From Stappia stellulata DSM 5886 (GTDB lineage: Bacteria > Pseudomonadota > Alphaproteobacteria > Rhizobiales > Stappiaceae), in assembly GCF_000423705.1 (NCBI RefSeq), contig NZ_KE384082.1, positions 494,843 through 558,842 on the forward strand: 64,000 nt of DNA, in the 5' to 3' direction. Numbering within the stretch: position 1 is the stretch's first letter; every line of letters begins with the position of its first letter. Both the position numbers and the translations under genes were made by a program. The notes under the pieces are model-generated. The model was given only the letters and a program-made list of their open reading frames with translations, was not told the DNA's origin and did not search any database. Below, in pieces: positions 18,995 through 28,611 of the stretch.

Positions 18995-19600
18995 TCAGTT
19001 CAGCGGGTTTGCAAACCAGGCGTAGCCGACGAGGCCCGCGGCGCCGACCAGCAGGCCAATGGCAAAGGCCGCGAATGGCCCCCAGAGTCCACGTACGCTC
19101 GGCACCGGCGCTTCGGCCGGCACGGCGCCGGCTGGCGCGTCGTCCGCACCGGGCGCTTCCTTCAACCGCCTGGTGAGCCAGTCGCCTTCGACGGCGCGCT
19201 CGCGCTCCAGCACGCGCTCGGCGATATACTCGGTGATGCAGTCGGCCATATCCTCAAGCTCGGGCGTCTCGAGAATCACCGTGCGGCCGATGCGCGTGTC
19301 CTTGATGAAGCGATAGACGCGCTTGTCCCGGCCCATGGCGACATGGCTGGTGATATCGATCCACAGTCTCGGCAGGTTGCCGGGCACGATCTGGAAGGAG
19401 AACTGGTCGTCGTCTTCCGGCACTTCCTTGAAGACATCCTGAAGCTCTTCCGAGAGCAGCTCCAGCCGTGCCTTTTCGGATTCCTTAAGGTCTACAACCA
19501 CATCCGTGCGCTCAACCTCCGCAAGCTTCACCTTGCGAATGGCATCGCGAAGACTGCGCACCTTGGCGTGCGGAACGACATTGTCGCGCGATCTGGTCAT
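18995..19600 (-). CDS. tail-anchored protein of unknown function
   Basis: A 201-residue protein with a soluble, charged N-terminal part and one membrane helix at the very C-terminus (GPFAAFAIGLLVGAAGLVGYAWF, about residues 175-197). Residues 45-140 (FSFQIVPGNLPRLWIDITSH, YRFIKDTRIGRTVILETPE) form a conserved-looking domain that I cannot name, and a proline/alanine linker precedes the anchor. ATG 19600 follows AGGGTGCC. A CtrA-like site lies 54 bases upstream. It points away from the YbaK gene. Confidence 0.75.
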   Translation of the reverse strand: MTRSRDNVVPHAKVRSLRDAIRKVKLAEVERTDVVVDLKESEKARLELLSEELQDVFKEVPEDDDQFSFQIVPGNLPRLWIDITSHVAMGRDKRVYRFIKDTRIGRTVILETPELEDMADCITEYIAERVLERERAVEGDWLTRRLKEAPGADDAPAGAVPAEAPVPSVRGLWGPFAAFAIGLLVGAAGLVGYAWFANPLN

Positions 19601-19653
19601 GCGGCACCCTGTTTTCAACCACGAACGGCGGGTATCCCCCTGCGTTCACCCGG

Positions 19654-19668
19654 TAAACGAACCCTTAA
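19654..19668 (-). promoter_or_regulatory. candidate CtrA site before the tail-anchored-protein gene
   Basis: On the minus strand the site reads TTAA-GGGTTCG-TTTA followed by CC. It differs from the CtrA consensus TTAA-N7-TTAA by one base and lies 54 bases before ATG 19600. Its right half TTTACC is identical to that of the site before fliF. Confidence 0.45.
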
Positions 19669-19777
19669 CGAAAATGCTTACCACACTCATTCTGCAATCG
19701 CAGCAGCCCGACTCCGTGTGAAAGATTCATCCACGATCAAAGTCGGTTTTATGGTTAACGAGCTTTAGGACTTATTC

Positions 19778-20254
19778 ATGGCAAGACCTTCAAGTACCGA
19801 ACGCGTTCTGGAGGCAGCCCGCAGCGCGGGTCTCGAGATCGACATCGTCGAGATGCCGGCCTCCACACGCACCGCCGAAGAAGCAGCCGCCGCCTGCGGT
19901 TGCTCCGTTGCGGAAATCGTCAAGTCCCTCGTCTATCTGGGTGCCGATAGCGACACCGTCGTGCTCCTGCTCGTCAGCGGCGTGAACCGGGTGGATGAAG
20001 CAGCCGTCGGCCGCCATCTGGGCGAAACACTCACGCGCCCCAACGGCCGCACCGTGCGCGAGCGCACCGGTTTTGCCATCGGCGGTGTCGCCCCGCTCGG
20101 CCATATCGGCGAGGTGCGTGTCTTCATCGACGAGGATCTGGCGCAATATTCCACCGTCTGGGCGGCCGGCGGGGCGCCGAACCGCGTGTTCTCCATCACC
20201 GTGGAGGATCTGCGCGCGGCCACCGGCGGCGCCTGGCTGAAGATGACCGGCTGA
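19778..20254 (+). CDS. YbaK/EbsC-type aminoacyl-tRNA deacylase
   Basis: A 158-residue single YbaK domain. Conserved blocks are STRTAEEAAAACGCSVAEIVKSL (with the catalytic lysine in VKSL), LLLVSGVNRVDEAAVG, IGGVAPLGH and AAGGAPNRVFSITVEDL. Family members hydrolyse mischarged tRNAs such as Ala- or Cys-tRNA-Pro, acting free of the synthetase. Substrate preference is not visible. ATG 19778; TTAAC-rich DNA precedes it. Confidence 0.9.
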   Translation: MARPSSTERVLEAARSAGLEIDIVEMPASTRTAEEAAAACGCSVAEIVKSLVYLGADSDTVVLLLVSGVNRVDEAAVGRHLGETLTRPNGRTVRERTGFAIGGVAPLGHIGEVRVFIDEDLAQYSTVWAAGGAPNRVFSITVEDLRAATGGAWLKMTG

Positions 20255-20270
20255 CCGGAGCCTGCGGGCC

Positions 20271-20885
20271 TCAGCCCTCGATCAGGGGGATGCGAGAGGC
20301 GACATCGCGCGGCAGAACACCGGTCAGACGCGGGTCGTCCTCGATCTCGATCGCCCGCTTGTAGGGGGCGAACCCGCTCGACATGTAGAAACCGAGCGCC
20401 TGCGGGCTGTCGGCGGTGCAGGTGTGCAGCCAGAACCGCGCCGTTGCGGGCCTGTCCCACGCCTTGCCGATCGCCTGGTTCATCAGCCAGCGTCCGGCGC
20501 CGCCGCCGATCGCCTCCGGCACCAGCCCGAAATAGGCGAGTTCCACGTCGCTCGGATGAGAGAAATCCAGTTCCAGGAGGCCGGCCGCCTCGCCCTTTGC
20601 GCCCCGGCAATAATAGACCTCGTGCCCCGGTGCCGTCAGGGTTTTCGTGAGCACCTCATCATCGAGGCCGAGCCGGCCGAACCACAGCCAGTCGTCGCCG
20701 ATGCGCCGGAACAGCCTCCGGTACTCCGCTGGATCCGGCCGTTCGATCCGCTCCAGCCGAAGGTCGGGACGATCCACGACGCGCAGCGCCGGACGCGCGC
20801 GCATCTCCAGATAGGTGACGACATTGGCGATCTTGCCCGGGGGCAAATCGGTGCAGCCGGACAGTTTGACGGAAAGACTGGACAT
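20271..20885 (-). CDS. GNAT N-acetyltransferase
   Basis: A 204-residue acetyltransferase. It has a GNAT core, VELAYFGLVPEAIGGGAGRW then LMNQAIGKAW (acetyl-CoA loop GGGAGRW), and FWLHTCTADSPQALGFYMSSGF, as in rhizobial 'YLEMRARP' proteins. ATG 20885 is chosen because MSSLSVKLSGCTDLP resembles the usual start; an upstream in-frame ATG lies five codons earlier. Substrate unknown. Convergent with the YbaK gene, 16 bases apart. Confidence 0.87.
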   Translation of the reverse strand: MSSLSVKLSGCTDLPPGKIANVVTYLEMRARPALRVVDRPDLRLERIERPDPAEYRRLFRRIGDDWLWFGRLGLDDEVLTKTLTAPGHEVYYCRGAKGEAAGLLELDFSHPSDVELAYFGLVPEAIGGGAGRWLMNQAIGKAWDRPATARFWLHTCTADSPQALGFYMSSGFAPYKRAIEIEDDPRLTGVLPRDVASRIPLIEG

Positions 20886-21079
20886 GGGTCTCGCAGGCAT
20901 TTGGCTTTGAGGGACGACTTCCCCTAGCCCTCCCGGCCACCCGGATCAAGCAGCCCGCAGCGCCAACCGGCCGATTGGCGCGCGCGTCCACATCCGATAG
21001 TCTTCGCGGTTAACCGGCCCTTCCCGCCGACCGGCATCCCCACGCTTGGGGCCGGCAACCCCACGTTTGCGGAGTGTCC

Positions 21080-21961
21080 ATGCGCCCCGTCGTCCTCGCT
21101 GCCCTGCAGATGCCGTGTTCGCCAGACCGCGATGGGAACCTCGATCGCGCCGAGCGGTTGATCCGCGACGCCGCGCGAAAGGGCGCGACCATCATCCTGC
21201 CGCAGGAACTGTTCGAATACCCCTATTTCTGCCAGGACGAGGCGCCCGATCTCCTTTTGCGCGCAGAACCGGCGGAGGGCCATCCGGCAATCGCGCGCAT
21301 GCAGGCGCTGGCGAAAGAGCTCGGCGTGGTCATCCCCGTCAGCTTCTACGAGCGCGCAGGGCAAGCGCGCTTCAACTCCATCGCAATCATCGATGCCGAC
21401 GGCTCCAACCTCGGGATCTACCGCAAGAGCCACATCCCGCAAGGATCGGGCTACCAGGAAAAGTATTATTTCTCGCCCGGTGACACCGGCTTTCGGGTTT
21501 TCGACACCCGCTTCGGACGGATCGGCGTCGGCATCTGCTGGGACCAGTGGTTTCCCGAAACTGCGCGCGCCCTGGCGCTGATGGGCGCGGAGATGCTGTT
21601 CTTCCCCACCGCCATCGGGTCGGAGTTGCTCGATCCCGACTGGGATTCGGCCGCCCATTGGCAGCGCGTGATGCAGGGCCACGCCGGCGCCAACCTGATG
21701 CCGCTGGTCGCCTCCAACCGCATCGGCACGGAGCCGGGCCGCAGCGGCACGGAGCTGACCTTCTACGGCTCCTCGTTCATTGCCGATGCCACCGGTGCCA
21801 AGGTGGCAGAGGCCGACCGCACGTCCGAGACGGTGCTCACCGCAAGCTTCGATCTGGACGAGATCGCCGCGCTGCGCGCGGGCTGGGGCGTCTTCCGCGA
21901 CCGCCGGCCAGAGCTCTACGGCCCGCTGACGACCCTTGACGGGCATACGCGTCAACGATGA
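21080..21961 (+). CDS. aguB: N-carbamoylputrescine amidase AguB
   Basis: A 293-residue nitrilase-superfamily amidase that splits N-carbamoylputrescine to putrescine, CO2 and ammonia. The Glu-Lys-Cys triad is visible in ILPQELFEYPYF, YRKSHIPQG and GVGICWDQWFPE. GSGYQEKYYFSPGDTGF is characteristic of the AguB branch. ATG 21080 follows GGAG at five bases; the GTG two codons earlier is possible. Its stop overlaps aguA as ATGA, so the two pathway enzymes are translationally coupled. Confidence 0.95.
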   Translation: MRPVVLAALQMPCSPDRDGNLDRAERLIRDAARKGATIILPQELFEYPYFCQDEAPDLLLRAEPAEGHPAIARMQALAKELGVVIPVSFYERAGQARFNSIAIIDADGSNLGIYRKSHIPQGSGYQEKYYFSPGDTGFRVFDTRFGRIGVGICWDQWFPETARALALMGAEMLFFPTAIGSELLDPDWDSAAHWQRVMQGHAGANLMPLVASNRIGTEPGRSGTELTFYGSSFIADATGAKVAEADRTSETVLTASFDLDEIAALRAGWGVFRDRRPELYGPLTTLDGHTRQR

Positions 21962-23064
21962 AGCAACCGCTCTCCTCCACCCCGCGCGCCGACGGCTTTC
22001 GCATGCCCGGCGAATTCGAACCGCATTCCGGCTGCTGGATGATGTGGCCCGAACGGCCCGACAACTGGCGGCAGGGTGCCGGGCCGGCGCAGGATGCCTT
22101 CACGGCCGTCGCCGAGGCGATCCACCCCTCCGATCCCGTGACGATGGCCGTCTCGCCGACGCAATATTCCAACGCCCGCGCGCGGCTGTCGCCCGGCATT
22201 CGCGTCGTCGAGATGGCAAGCGACGATGCCTGGATGCGCGACATCGGCCCGAGTTTCGTCATCGACGGCAAGGGACACCGGCGCGCCGTCGACTGGCGCT
22301 TCAACGCCTGGGGCGGCGACTATAACGGCCTGTACACGCCGTGGGACCGCGACGATGCCGTCGCCGCCCGCGTGGCCGAGCTTGAGAGCGTCGAGCGCTA
22401 CCGCGCGCCCTTCGTGCTGGAAGGCGGCGCGATCCATGTCGATGGCGAGGGCACCGCCTTCACCACGGAAGAATGCCTTCTCAGCCCCGGCCGAAACCCA
22501 AAGCTGTCGAAAGCGGAGATCGAGGACCTGCTGAAGGACTACCTCGGCATCGAGACCGTGGTCTGGATCCCGCGCGGCGTCCATGAGGACGAGACCACCG
22601 GTCACATCGACAACCTGCTGCACGTCTGCGCGCCCGGCGTGATCGCGTTGACCTGGACGCAGGACCGCGACGATCCGCAATACGAGCGGTCTGCCGAGGC
22701 GCTCGCCGTGCTGGAAGCCGCCCGCGATGCGACGGGACGCAGGCTCGGGGTCATGAAACTGCCGGCGCCCGGACCGCTCTACATGAGCGAGACCGAAGCG
22801 GCCGGGATCGAGGCAGCGGCGACCGGCATGGCACGCAGCGGTGGCCAGCGGCTGGCGGCGAGCTACGCCAACTTCTACATCGGCAACAGCCGCGTGGTCT
22901 TTCCCCTGCTCGATCCGGCGTCGGACGGCGCGGCACGCGACATCCTGCAAGACCTCTTCCCGACCCGCGATATCGTCGGCGTGCCGGGACGCGAGATCCT
23001 GCTCGGCGGCGGCAACATCCACTGCATCACCCAGCAGGTGCCGGGAACAGCAGCCCAGCCCTGA
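21958..23064 (+). CDS. aguA: agmatine deiminase AguA
   Basis: A 368-residue agmatine deiminase of the guanidino-modifying (PAD-type) fold that converts agmatine to N-carbamoylputrescine. Signature blocks are MPGEFEPHSGCWMMWPERPD, SDDAWMRDIGPSFV, LEGGAIHVDGEG, HEDETTGHIDNL (His-Asp of the active site) and LLGGGNIHCITQQVP with the nucleophilic cysteine near the C-terminus (about residue 358). With aguB it gives a two-step agmatine route to putrescine; an arginine decarboxylase is not in the window. Confidence 0.96.
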   Translation: MKQPLSSTPRADGFRMPGEFEPHSGCWMMWPERPDNWRQGAGPAQDAFTAVAEAIHPSDPVTMAVSPTQYSNARARLSPGIRVVEMASDDAWMRDIGPSFVIDGKGHRRAVDWRFNAWGGDYNGLYTPWDRDDAVAARVAELESVERYRAPFVLEGGAIHVDGEGTAFTTEECLLSPGRNPKLSKAEIEDLLKDYLGIETVVWIPRGVHEDETTGHIDNLLHVCAPGVIALTWTQDRDDPQYERSAEALAVLEAARDATGRRLGVMKLPAPGPLYMSETEAAGIEAAATGMARSGGQRLAASYANFYIGNSRVVFPLLDPASDGAARDILQDLFPTRDIVGVPGREILLGGGNIHCITQQVPGTAAQP

Positions 23065-23096
23065 CGCGCCGTGCGACTTGCAAATCGCGCAAAGTG

Positions 23097-23111
23097 TTAA
23101 ACCGGCATTAA
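23097..23111 (+). promoter_or_regulatory. perfect CtrA-type box
   Basis: TTAA-ACCGGCA-TTAA followed by CC exactly matches the CtrA consensus TTAA-N7-TTAA(C). It lies 51 bases before the ATG of the 93-residue gene, a distance suited to activation of a promoter from upstream. Confidence 0.65.
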
Positions 23112-23161
23112 CCATAAGCGGGCGAGGATCGGGTTCCACAAACAGGAACGCACCCTCACCC

Positions 23162-23443
23162 ATGGCCGGAATCGGTTCTTCATTTGGCAAGGCGCAGAAG
23201 TTTTCGTTCTACGAACGGAACAAGGCTTGGCGTGCCAAACAGCAGAACCACAACGAGAAATTCCTGAACCAGCAGGCCGCCGCGTCCAACGTCTTCGGCG
23301 TCAACGTCGGCGCGACCCAGGCCGCCACCGAGCTTCTGTTTCAGAAGGTAATGCAGCGGGTCCAGAGCGAGGCCCAGGCGAAGATCGGCGAGCAGAACGA
23401 CGCCATCGACACGGCCATCGAAAGCCTCGACGTCACCATTTGA
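23162..23443 (+). CDS. 93-residue protein, likely CtrA-regulated, unknown function
   Basis: A small, soluble protein beginning MAGIGSSFGKAQKFSFYERN, rich in Gln, Asn and Ala, with the C-terminal half (AATELLFQKVMQRVQSEAQ) probably a long helix. No family recognised. It is preceded by a perfect CtrA box and has a decayed partial copy after the next gene (24331-24471), so the C-terminal half was duplicated. A role in motility or cell-cycle output is suggested only by the CtrA box and the flagellar genes nearby. Confidence 0.65.
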   Translation: MAGIGSSFGKAQKFSFYERNKAWRAKQQNHNEKFLNQQAAASNVFGVNVGATQAATELLFQKVMQRVQSEAQAKIGEQNDAIDTAIESLDVTI

Positions 23444-23515
23444 CGGAAACAAGCAGCGCGTGTGAAACACCCGGCCACACTTCCCGATCTTTTCGGGGTC
23501 TGATAGACGACCAGC

Positions 23516-24328
23516 ATGGATATTGCTCTTTATCTCGACCGCATCGGATATTCCTTTCCGGTCCGTCCCGATCTCGACACGCTCAAGGGTGTGATGCGCG
23601 CCCATCTCGCCAGCGTCCCCTTCGAGAACCTCGACCAGCAGCTCGGGCGAAAGGTGACGACGGATCTCTCCGGAATTTACGACAAGATCGTCACGCGACG
23701 ACGCGGCGGCTGGTGCTTTGAGGTGAACACGCTGTTCGAATGGGCACTCGGCGAGATCGGTTTCGCCGTCGCGCCACTCGCGGGCCACGTCGGGCGCAGC
23801 GCCAGCGCGCCGGAAATTTCCGACAATCACAAGTGCTTGCGCGTGGATCTGGACGGCGGCGCATTTCTCGTCGATGTCGGCTATGGCGGCAGCCAGCTCG
23901 AACCGATGCCGCTTGCGCCCGGCGAGGCCGAGCAGACGCCGTATCGTCTTTCGATCACCGAAACCGGAGATGGGTTCTTGCGGTTTTCAGATGCCGTCCA
24001 CGACAGCGCTTCCAGCTTCGACTTCACGCCCGAGCCGGTGGCGCCTGGTCACTTCGAGGCCTCGAACTTGCAGCTCCAGAGCGATCCGGCATCGCCCTTC
24101 CGTCTCAATCTGACCACGCAGCGTCGGTTCGCGGACCGCCACCTTGCCCTGCGCGGCAAGATCCTCAGGACCGTCACCGCGAACGGCATGGAAGATCGGC
24201 ATCTGGCCTCCCCCGGGGATCTGGTCACCTGCCTGAAGGAGATGTTCGACCTCGACGTCGCCGAAGCGGCCAGCCTTTGGCCCCGTGTGGAGGCGCGGCA
24301 CGCGGAAATCTTCGACACAGCGGACTAG
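23516..24328 (+). CDS. arylamine N-acetyltransferase (NAT)
   Basis: A 270-residue NAT that moves the acetyl group of acetyl-CoA to arylamines or hydrazines. The catalytic Cys-His-Asp triad is complete: RGGWCFEVN, DNHKCLRVD (His) and FLVDVGYGG (Asp). VPFENLDQQLGR is the usual N-terminal block. Length matches bacterial NATs. It is flanked by the 93-residue gene and by a broken copy of that gene's 3' half, as if the segment had been duplicated or NAT had been inserted between repeats. Confidence 0.94.
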   Translation: MDIALYLDRIGYSFPVRPDLDTLKGVMRAHLASVPFENLDQQLGRKVTTDLSGIYDKIVTRRRGGWCFEVNTLFEWALGEIGFAVAPLAGHVGRSASAPEISDNHKCLRVDLDGGAFLVDVGYGGSQLEPMPLAPGEAEQTPYRLSITETGDGFLRFSDAVHDSASSFDFTPEPVAPGHFEASNLQLQSDPASPFRLNLTTQRRFADRHLALRGKILRTVTANGMEDRHLASPGDLVTCLKEMFDLDVAEAASLWPRVEARHAEIFDTAD

Positions 24329-24330
24329 CT

Positions 24331-24471
24331 GTCAACGTCGGTCTGATCCCGGCTGCCACCGAGCTTCTGTTCCAGAAGGTGAGGCAGCAGGTTCAGACCG
24401 AGGCCCAGTCGAAGATTGGCGAGCAGGACGACGCCATCGGCACCGCCGTCGAAAGCCTTGACGTCACCGTT
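24331..24471 (+). pseudogene. decayed partial copy of the 93-residue gene
   Basis: Translated in the matching frame this stretch reads VNVGLIPAATELLFQKVRQQ then VQTEAQSKIGEQDDAIGTAV and ESLDVTV, against VNVGATQAATELLFQKVMQR, VQSEAQAKIGEQNDAIDTAI and ESLDVTI of the gene at 23162-23443 (its bases 23300-23440). Alignment is gap-free, but the 5' half, start codon and stop codon are missing: frame runs on past 24471. It is therefore a relic rather than a gene. Confidence 0.75.
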
Positions 24472-24634
24472 CGAGGCCATCGCGCGTCGGCGCTTTTCAT
24501 CCGAGATGTCCGGGAATTTTCAGTCGCCTTTCGACGTGAAGACCGGAGGCGGCGACAGCTTTGTTGGCAGCGCCGGACCCGGGACCGCGAAAACGCGGGC
24601 AACCGGCAACGTCATCACTCGCCCCCGCCGGCTC

Positions 24635-26818
24635 CTAGACCGTGCCGACCGTCTTCAGTCTCGTGCGCGAATGCACCTCGTTCTGGCTCATCACCGTGGT
24701 ATGGGCGCGGAAACGCTCGACGATGGAGCGCACGAAGGGTCGGGTCTGCGGCGAGGTCAGGAGCACCGGAACCTCGCCCGCCTGCGCGGCCTGCTCGAAG
24801 GCATCGCGCACCAGGCGCACGAATTCCTGCAGCTTGGACGGCGCCATGGCAAGCGAACGCTCGTCGCCCTCCCCAACGATGGATTCGATGAAGGCCTGTT
24901 CCCACTGCGGCGACATCGCGATCAGCGGAAGATAGCCGCCCGGCGCCTGGTTGGCGGCGGAAATCTGGCGCGCCAGCCGCGTGCGCACGTGTTCGGCGAT
25001 GGTCGCCGGATTGCGCGTGAAACCGGTCGCCTCGGCGATGCCTTCCAGGATGGTGCCCAGATCGCGGACCGAGATGCGCTCCGACAGAAGCGTCTGCAGC
25101 ACGCGCTGGATGCCCGACACGGTGATCTGGCCGGGGACGATGTCCTCGACAAGCTTCGCCTGTTCGCCGGTGATCTCCTTGAGGAGCTTCTGCACGTCGG
25201 CATAGGTGAGAAGTTCGGCGACATTGCCGCGGATCGTCTCGGTGAGATGGGTCGCAAGCACGGTGGCGGGATCGACGACCGTATAGCCGCGCAGCGCCGC
25301 GTCCTCGCGGTATTGCGCCTCCACCCAGGTCGCCGGCAGGCCGAAGGTCGGCTCGGTCGTGTGTTGGCCCGGCAGCTTGACCTGCCCGCCCTGCGGATCC
25401 ATGACCATGAAATGGCTGGGATAGAGCTGGCCCTCGCCGGCCGCCACTTCCTTGACCTTGATGATGTAATCGTTGGCGCCGAGCTGGATGTTGTCGAGAA
25501 TGCGCACCGGCGGCATGAGAATGCCGAGGTCGGAGGCGAGCTGGCGGCGCAACGCCTTGATCTGCTCGGTCAACTGGTCGCTTTCCGCGCCCTTCCCGTT
25601 GATCAGTGTCAGCAGTGCATAGCCGAGCTCGATGCGCAGCTCGTCCATCTTCAGCGATTCGGTGATCGGCGCTTCCGCCGGCGGCGGCGGCGCGGCGGCC
25701 GCCACTTCTGCCGCCTCGACCTGCTCGGCCACCTCCTTGTGCGACTTGCCGGCCCGGAAGGCCAGATAGCCCGAAATTCCGGCGAGGCTCAGGAAGGGAA
25801 GCATCGGAATGCCGGGCAGCATGGCAAGCGTCACCATGACGAAGGACGACATGCCGAGCGCCTTGGGATAGCCGGACAGTTGCCGGGCGAGCGCCTTGTC
25901 GGCGGACCCGGAGACACCCGCCTTGGACACGAGAAGACCGGCGGCCGTGGAGACGATCAGCGCCGGGATCTGCGACACGAGGCCGTCGCCGATGGTCAGC
26001 AGCGTGTAGGTGGTCGCGGCGTCGCCGAAGGAAAGGTCCATCTGCGCGACACCGATGATGATGCCGCCGACGATGTTGATGAAGGTGATCAACAGGCCGG
26101 CGATGGCATCGCCGCGCACGAATTTGGAGGCGCCGTCCATGGCGCCGAAGAAGGTGCTTTCGTCTTCCAGCTCGCGGCGGCGGGTGCGCGCCGTTGTCTC
26201 GTCGATCAGGCCGGCGCTCAGGTCGGCGTCGATCGCCATCTGCTTGCCGGGCATGGCATCCAGGGTAAAGCGCGCCGCGACTTCCGCGATCCGGCCCGAA
26301 CCCTTGGTGATCACCACGAAGTTCACGATCACCAGGATCGAGAACACGATGATGCCGATGATGAAGTTGCCGCCCATCACGAAATGGCCGAAAGCCTCGA
26401 TCACCTGGCCGGCGGCGTCGGTGCCCTCATGCCCGTTGGCGAGGATCAGCCGGGTGGAGGCCAGGTTGAGCGCCAGCCGCAACATGGTGGCGATCAGGAG
26501 CACCGTCGGGAAAGAGGAGAACTCGAGCGGCTTTTGAATGAACAGCCCGGTCATCAGGATCAGCACGGAAAAGATGATCGAGACAGCGAGGAACAGGTCG
26601 AGCATGAACGCCGGCATCGGCAAGATCAGCACGACCAGAATGATCATGACGCCGATCGCCAACGCGAATTCGCCGCGGCGCAGCGCATCCCAGATCGACG
26701 ATACGTTCAGTCCGAAAGCCGCCAGGCCCGCGCTGCCGCGGCCAGGCGCAGGCGCGGCGCCGGGCACCTCGGCGGGCACGCCCGCGTCACCGCCCTCACG
26801 CGCCGTCACATCGCTCAT
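24635..26818 (-). CDS. flhA: flagellar export gate protein FlhA
   Basis: FlhA (727 residues) is the main inner-membrane component of the flagellar type III export gate. The N-terminal half holds about eight membrane helices (ALAIGVMIILVVLILPMPAF, LDLFLAVSIIFSVLILMTG and others) and the conserved loop with KGSGRIAEVAARFTLDAMPG, followed by the cytosolic nonamer-forming domain from about residue 370. It is the last gene of the minus-strand block that starts at fliF; 50 bases separate it from flbD. Confidence 0.97.
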   Translation of the reverse strand: MSDVTAREGGDAGVPAEVPGAAPAPGRGSAGLAAFGLNVSSIWDALRRGEFALAIGVMIILVVLILPMPAFMLDLFLAVSIIFSVLILMTGLFIQKPLEFSSFPTVLLIATMLRLALNLASTRLILANGHEGTDAAGQVIEAFGHFVMGGNFIIGIIVFSILVIVNFVVITKGSGRIAEVAARFTLDAMPGKQMAIDADLSAGLIDETTARTRRRELEDESTFFGAMDGASKFVRGDAIAGLLITFINIVGGIIIGVAQMDLSFGDAATTYTLLTIGDGLVSQIPALIVSTAAGLLVSKAGVSGSADKALARQLSGYPKALGMSSFVMVTLAMLPGIPMLPFLSLAGISGYLAFRAGKSHKEVAEQVEAAEVAAAAPPPPAEAPITESLKMDELRIELGYALLTLINGKGAESDQLTEQIKALRRQLASDLGILMPPVRILDNIQLGANDYIIKVKEVAAGEGQLYPSHFMVMDPQGGQVKLPGQHTTEPTFGLPATWVEAQYREDAALRGYTVVDPATVLATHLTETIRGNVAELLTYADVQKLLKEITGEQAKLVEDIVPGQITVSGIQRVLQTLLSERISVRDLGTILEGIAEATGFTRNPATIAEHVRTRLARQISAANQAPGGYLPLIAMSPQWEQAFIESIVGEGDERSLAMAPSKLQEFVRLVRDAFEQAAQAGEVPVLLTSPQTRPFVRSIVERFRAHTTVMSQNEVHSRTRLKTVGTV

Positions 26819-26868
26819 CGACCGCCCTCACTCACAGCACCGGCACCTTGTCCGTTCATCGGTTTGTC

Positions 26869-28242
<1,374 letters not shown>

Positions 28243-28260
28243 GGTCTTCTCCTGTTCCGA

Positions 28261-28611
28261 TCAGCGATCGGACTTGATGATTTCCGTCATTGTGACGCCG
28301 AGCTTGTCCTCCACGAGGACGACTTCGCCACGCGCCACCAGGCGGTCATTGACATAGATGTCGATGGCCTCGCCGACCTTGCGGTCAAGCTTGAGCAATG
28401 TGCCCGGCGCGAGCTTCAGGAGCTCAGACACATGCATCCGCGAATGGCCGAGCACCGCGGAAATCTGCACCGGAACGTCGAACACGGCTTCCAGGTCGCC
28501 CGCGCCCCGCGCCTGGCTGAAATCCCGCTCTTCCTCGCGCCCGCCGGCCTTGGCTCCCATCTCGGTGAGCGGCAGTCCGTTTTCCTGTACGTTTTCGTCC
28601 GTATCGCTCAT
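28261..28611 (-). CDS. fliN: flagellar motor switch protein FliN
   Basis: A 116-residue FliN with a poorly conserved, charged N-terminal tail (1-40) and a SpoA/FliN domain (FDVPVQISAVLGHSRMHVSE, LAPGTLLKLDRKVGEAIDIY, ARGEVVLVEDKLGVTMTEII). It builds the cytoplasmic C-ring with FliG and FliM. The ATG overlaps the stop of the FliH-like gene (ATGA). Confidence 0.95.
   Translation of the reverse strand: MSDTDENVQENGLPLTEMGAKAGGREEERDFSQARGAGDLEAVFDVPVQISAVLGHSRMHVSELLKLAPGTLLKLDRKVGEAIDIYVNDRLVARGEVVLVEDKLGVTMTEIIKSDR

Noticed and set aside
21002-21060. Hairpin (CCGGC...CCCC/GGGG...CCGG) before aguB as a possible riboswitch
   Set aside because: Short, bulged and GC-rich; no known riboswitch architecture is apparent.
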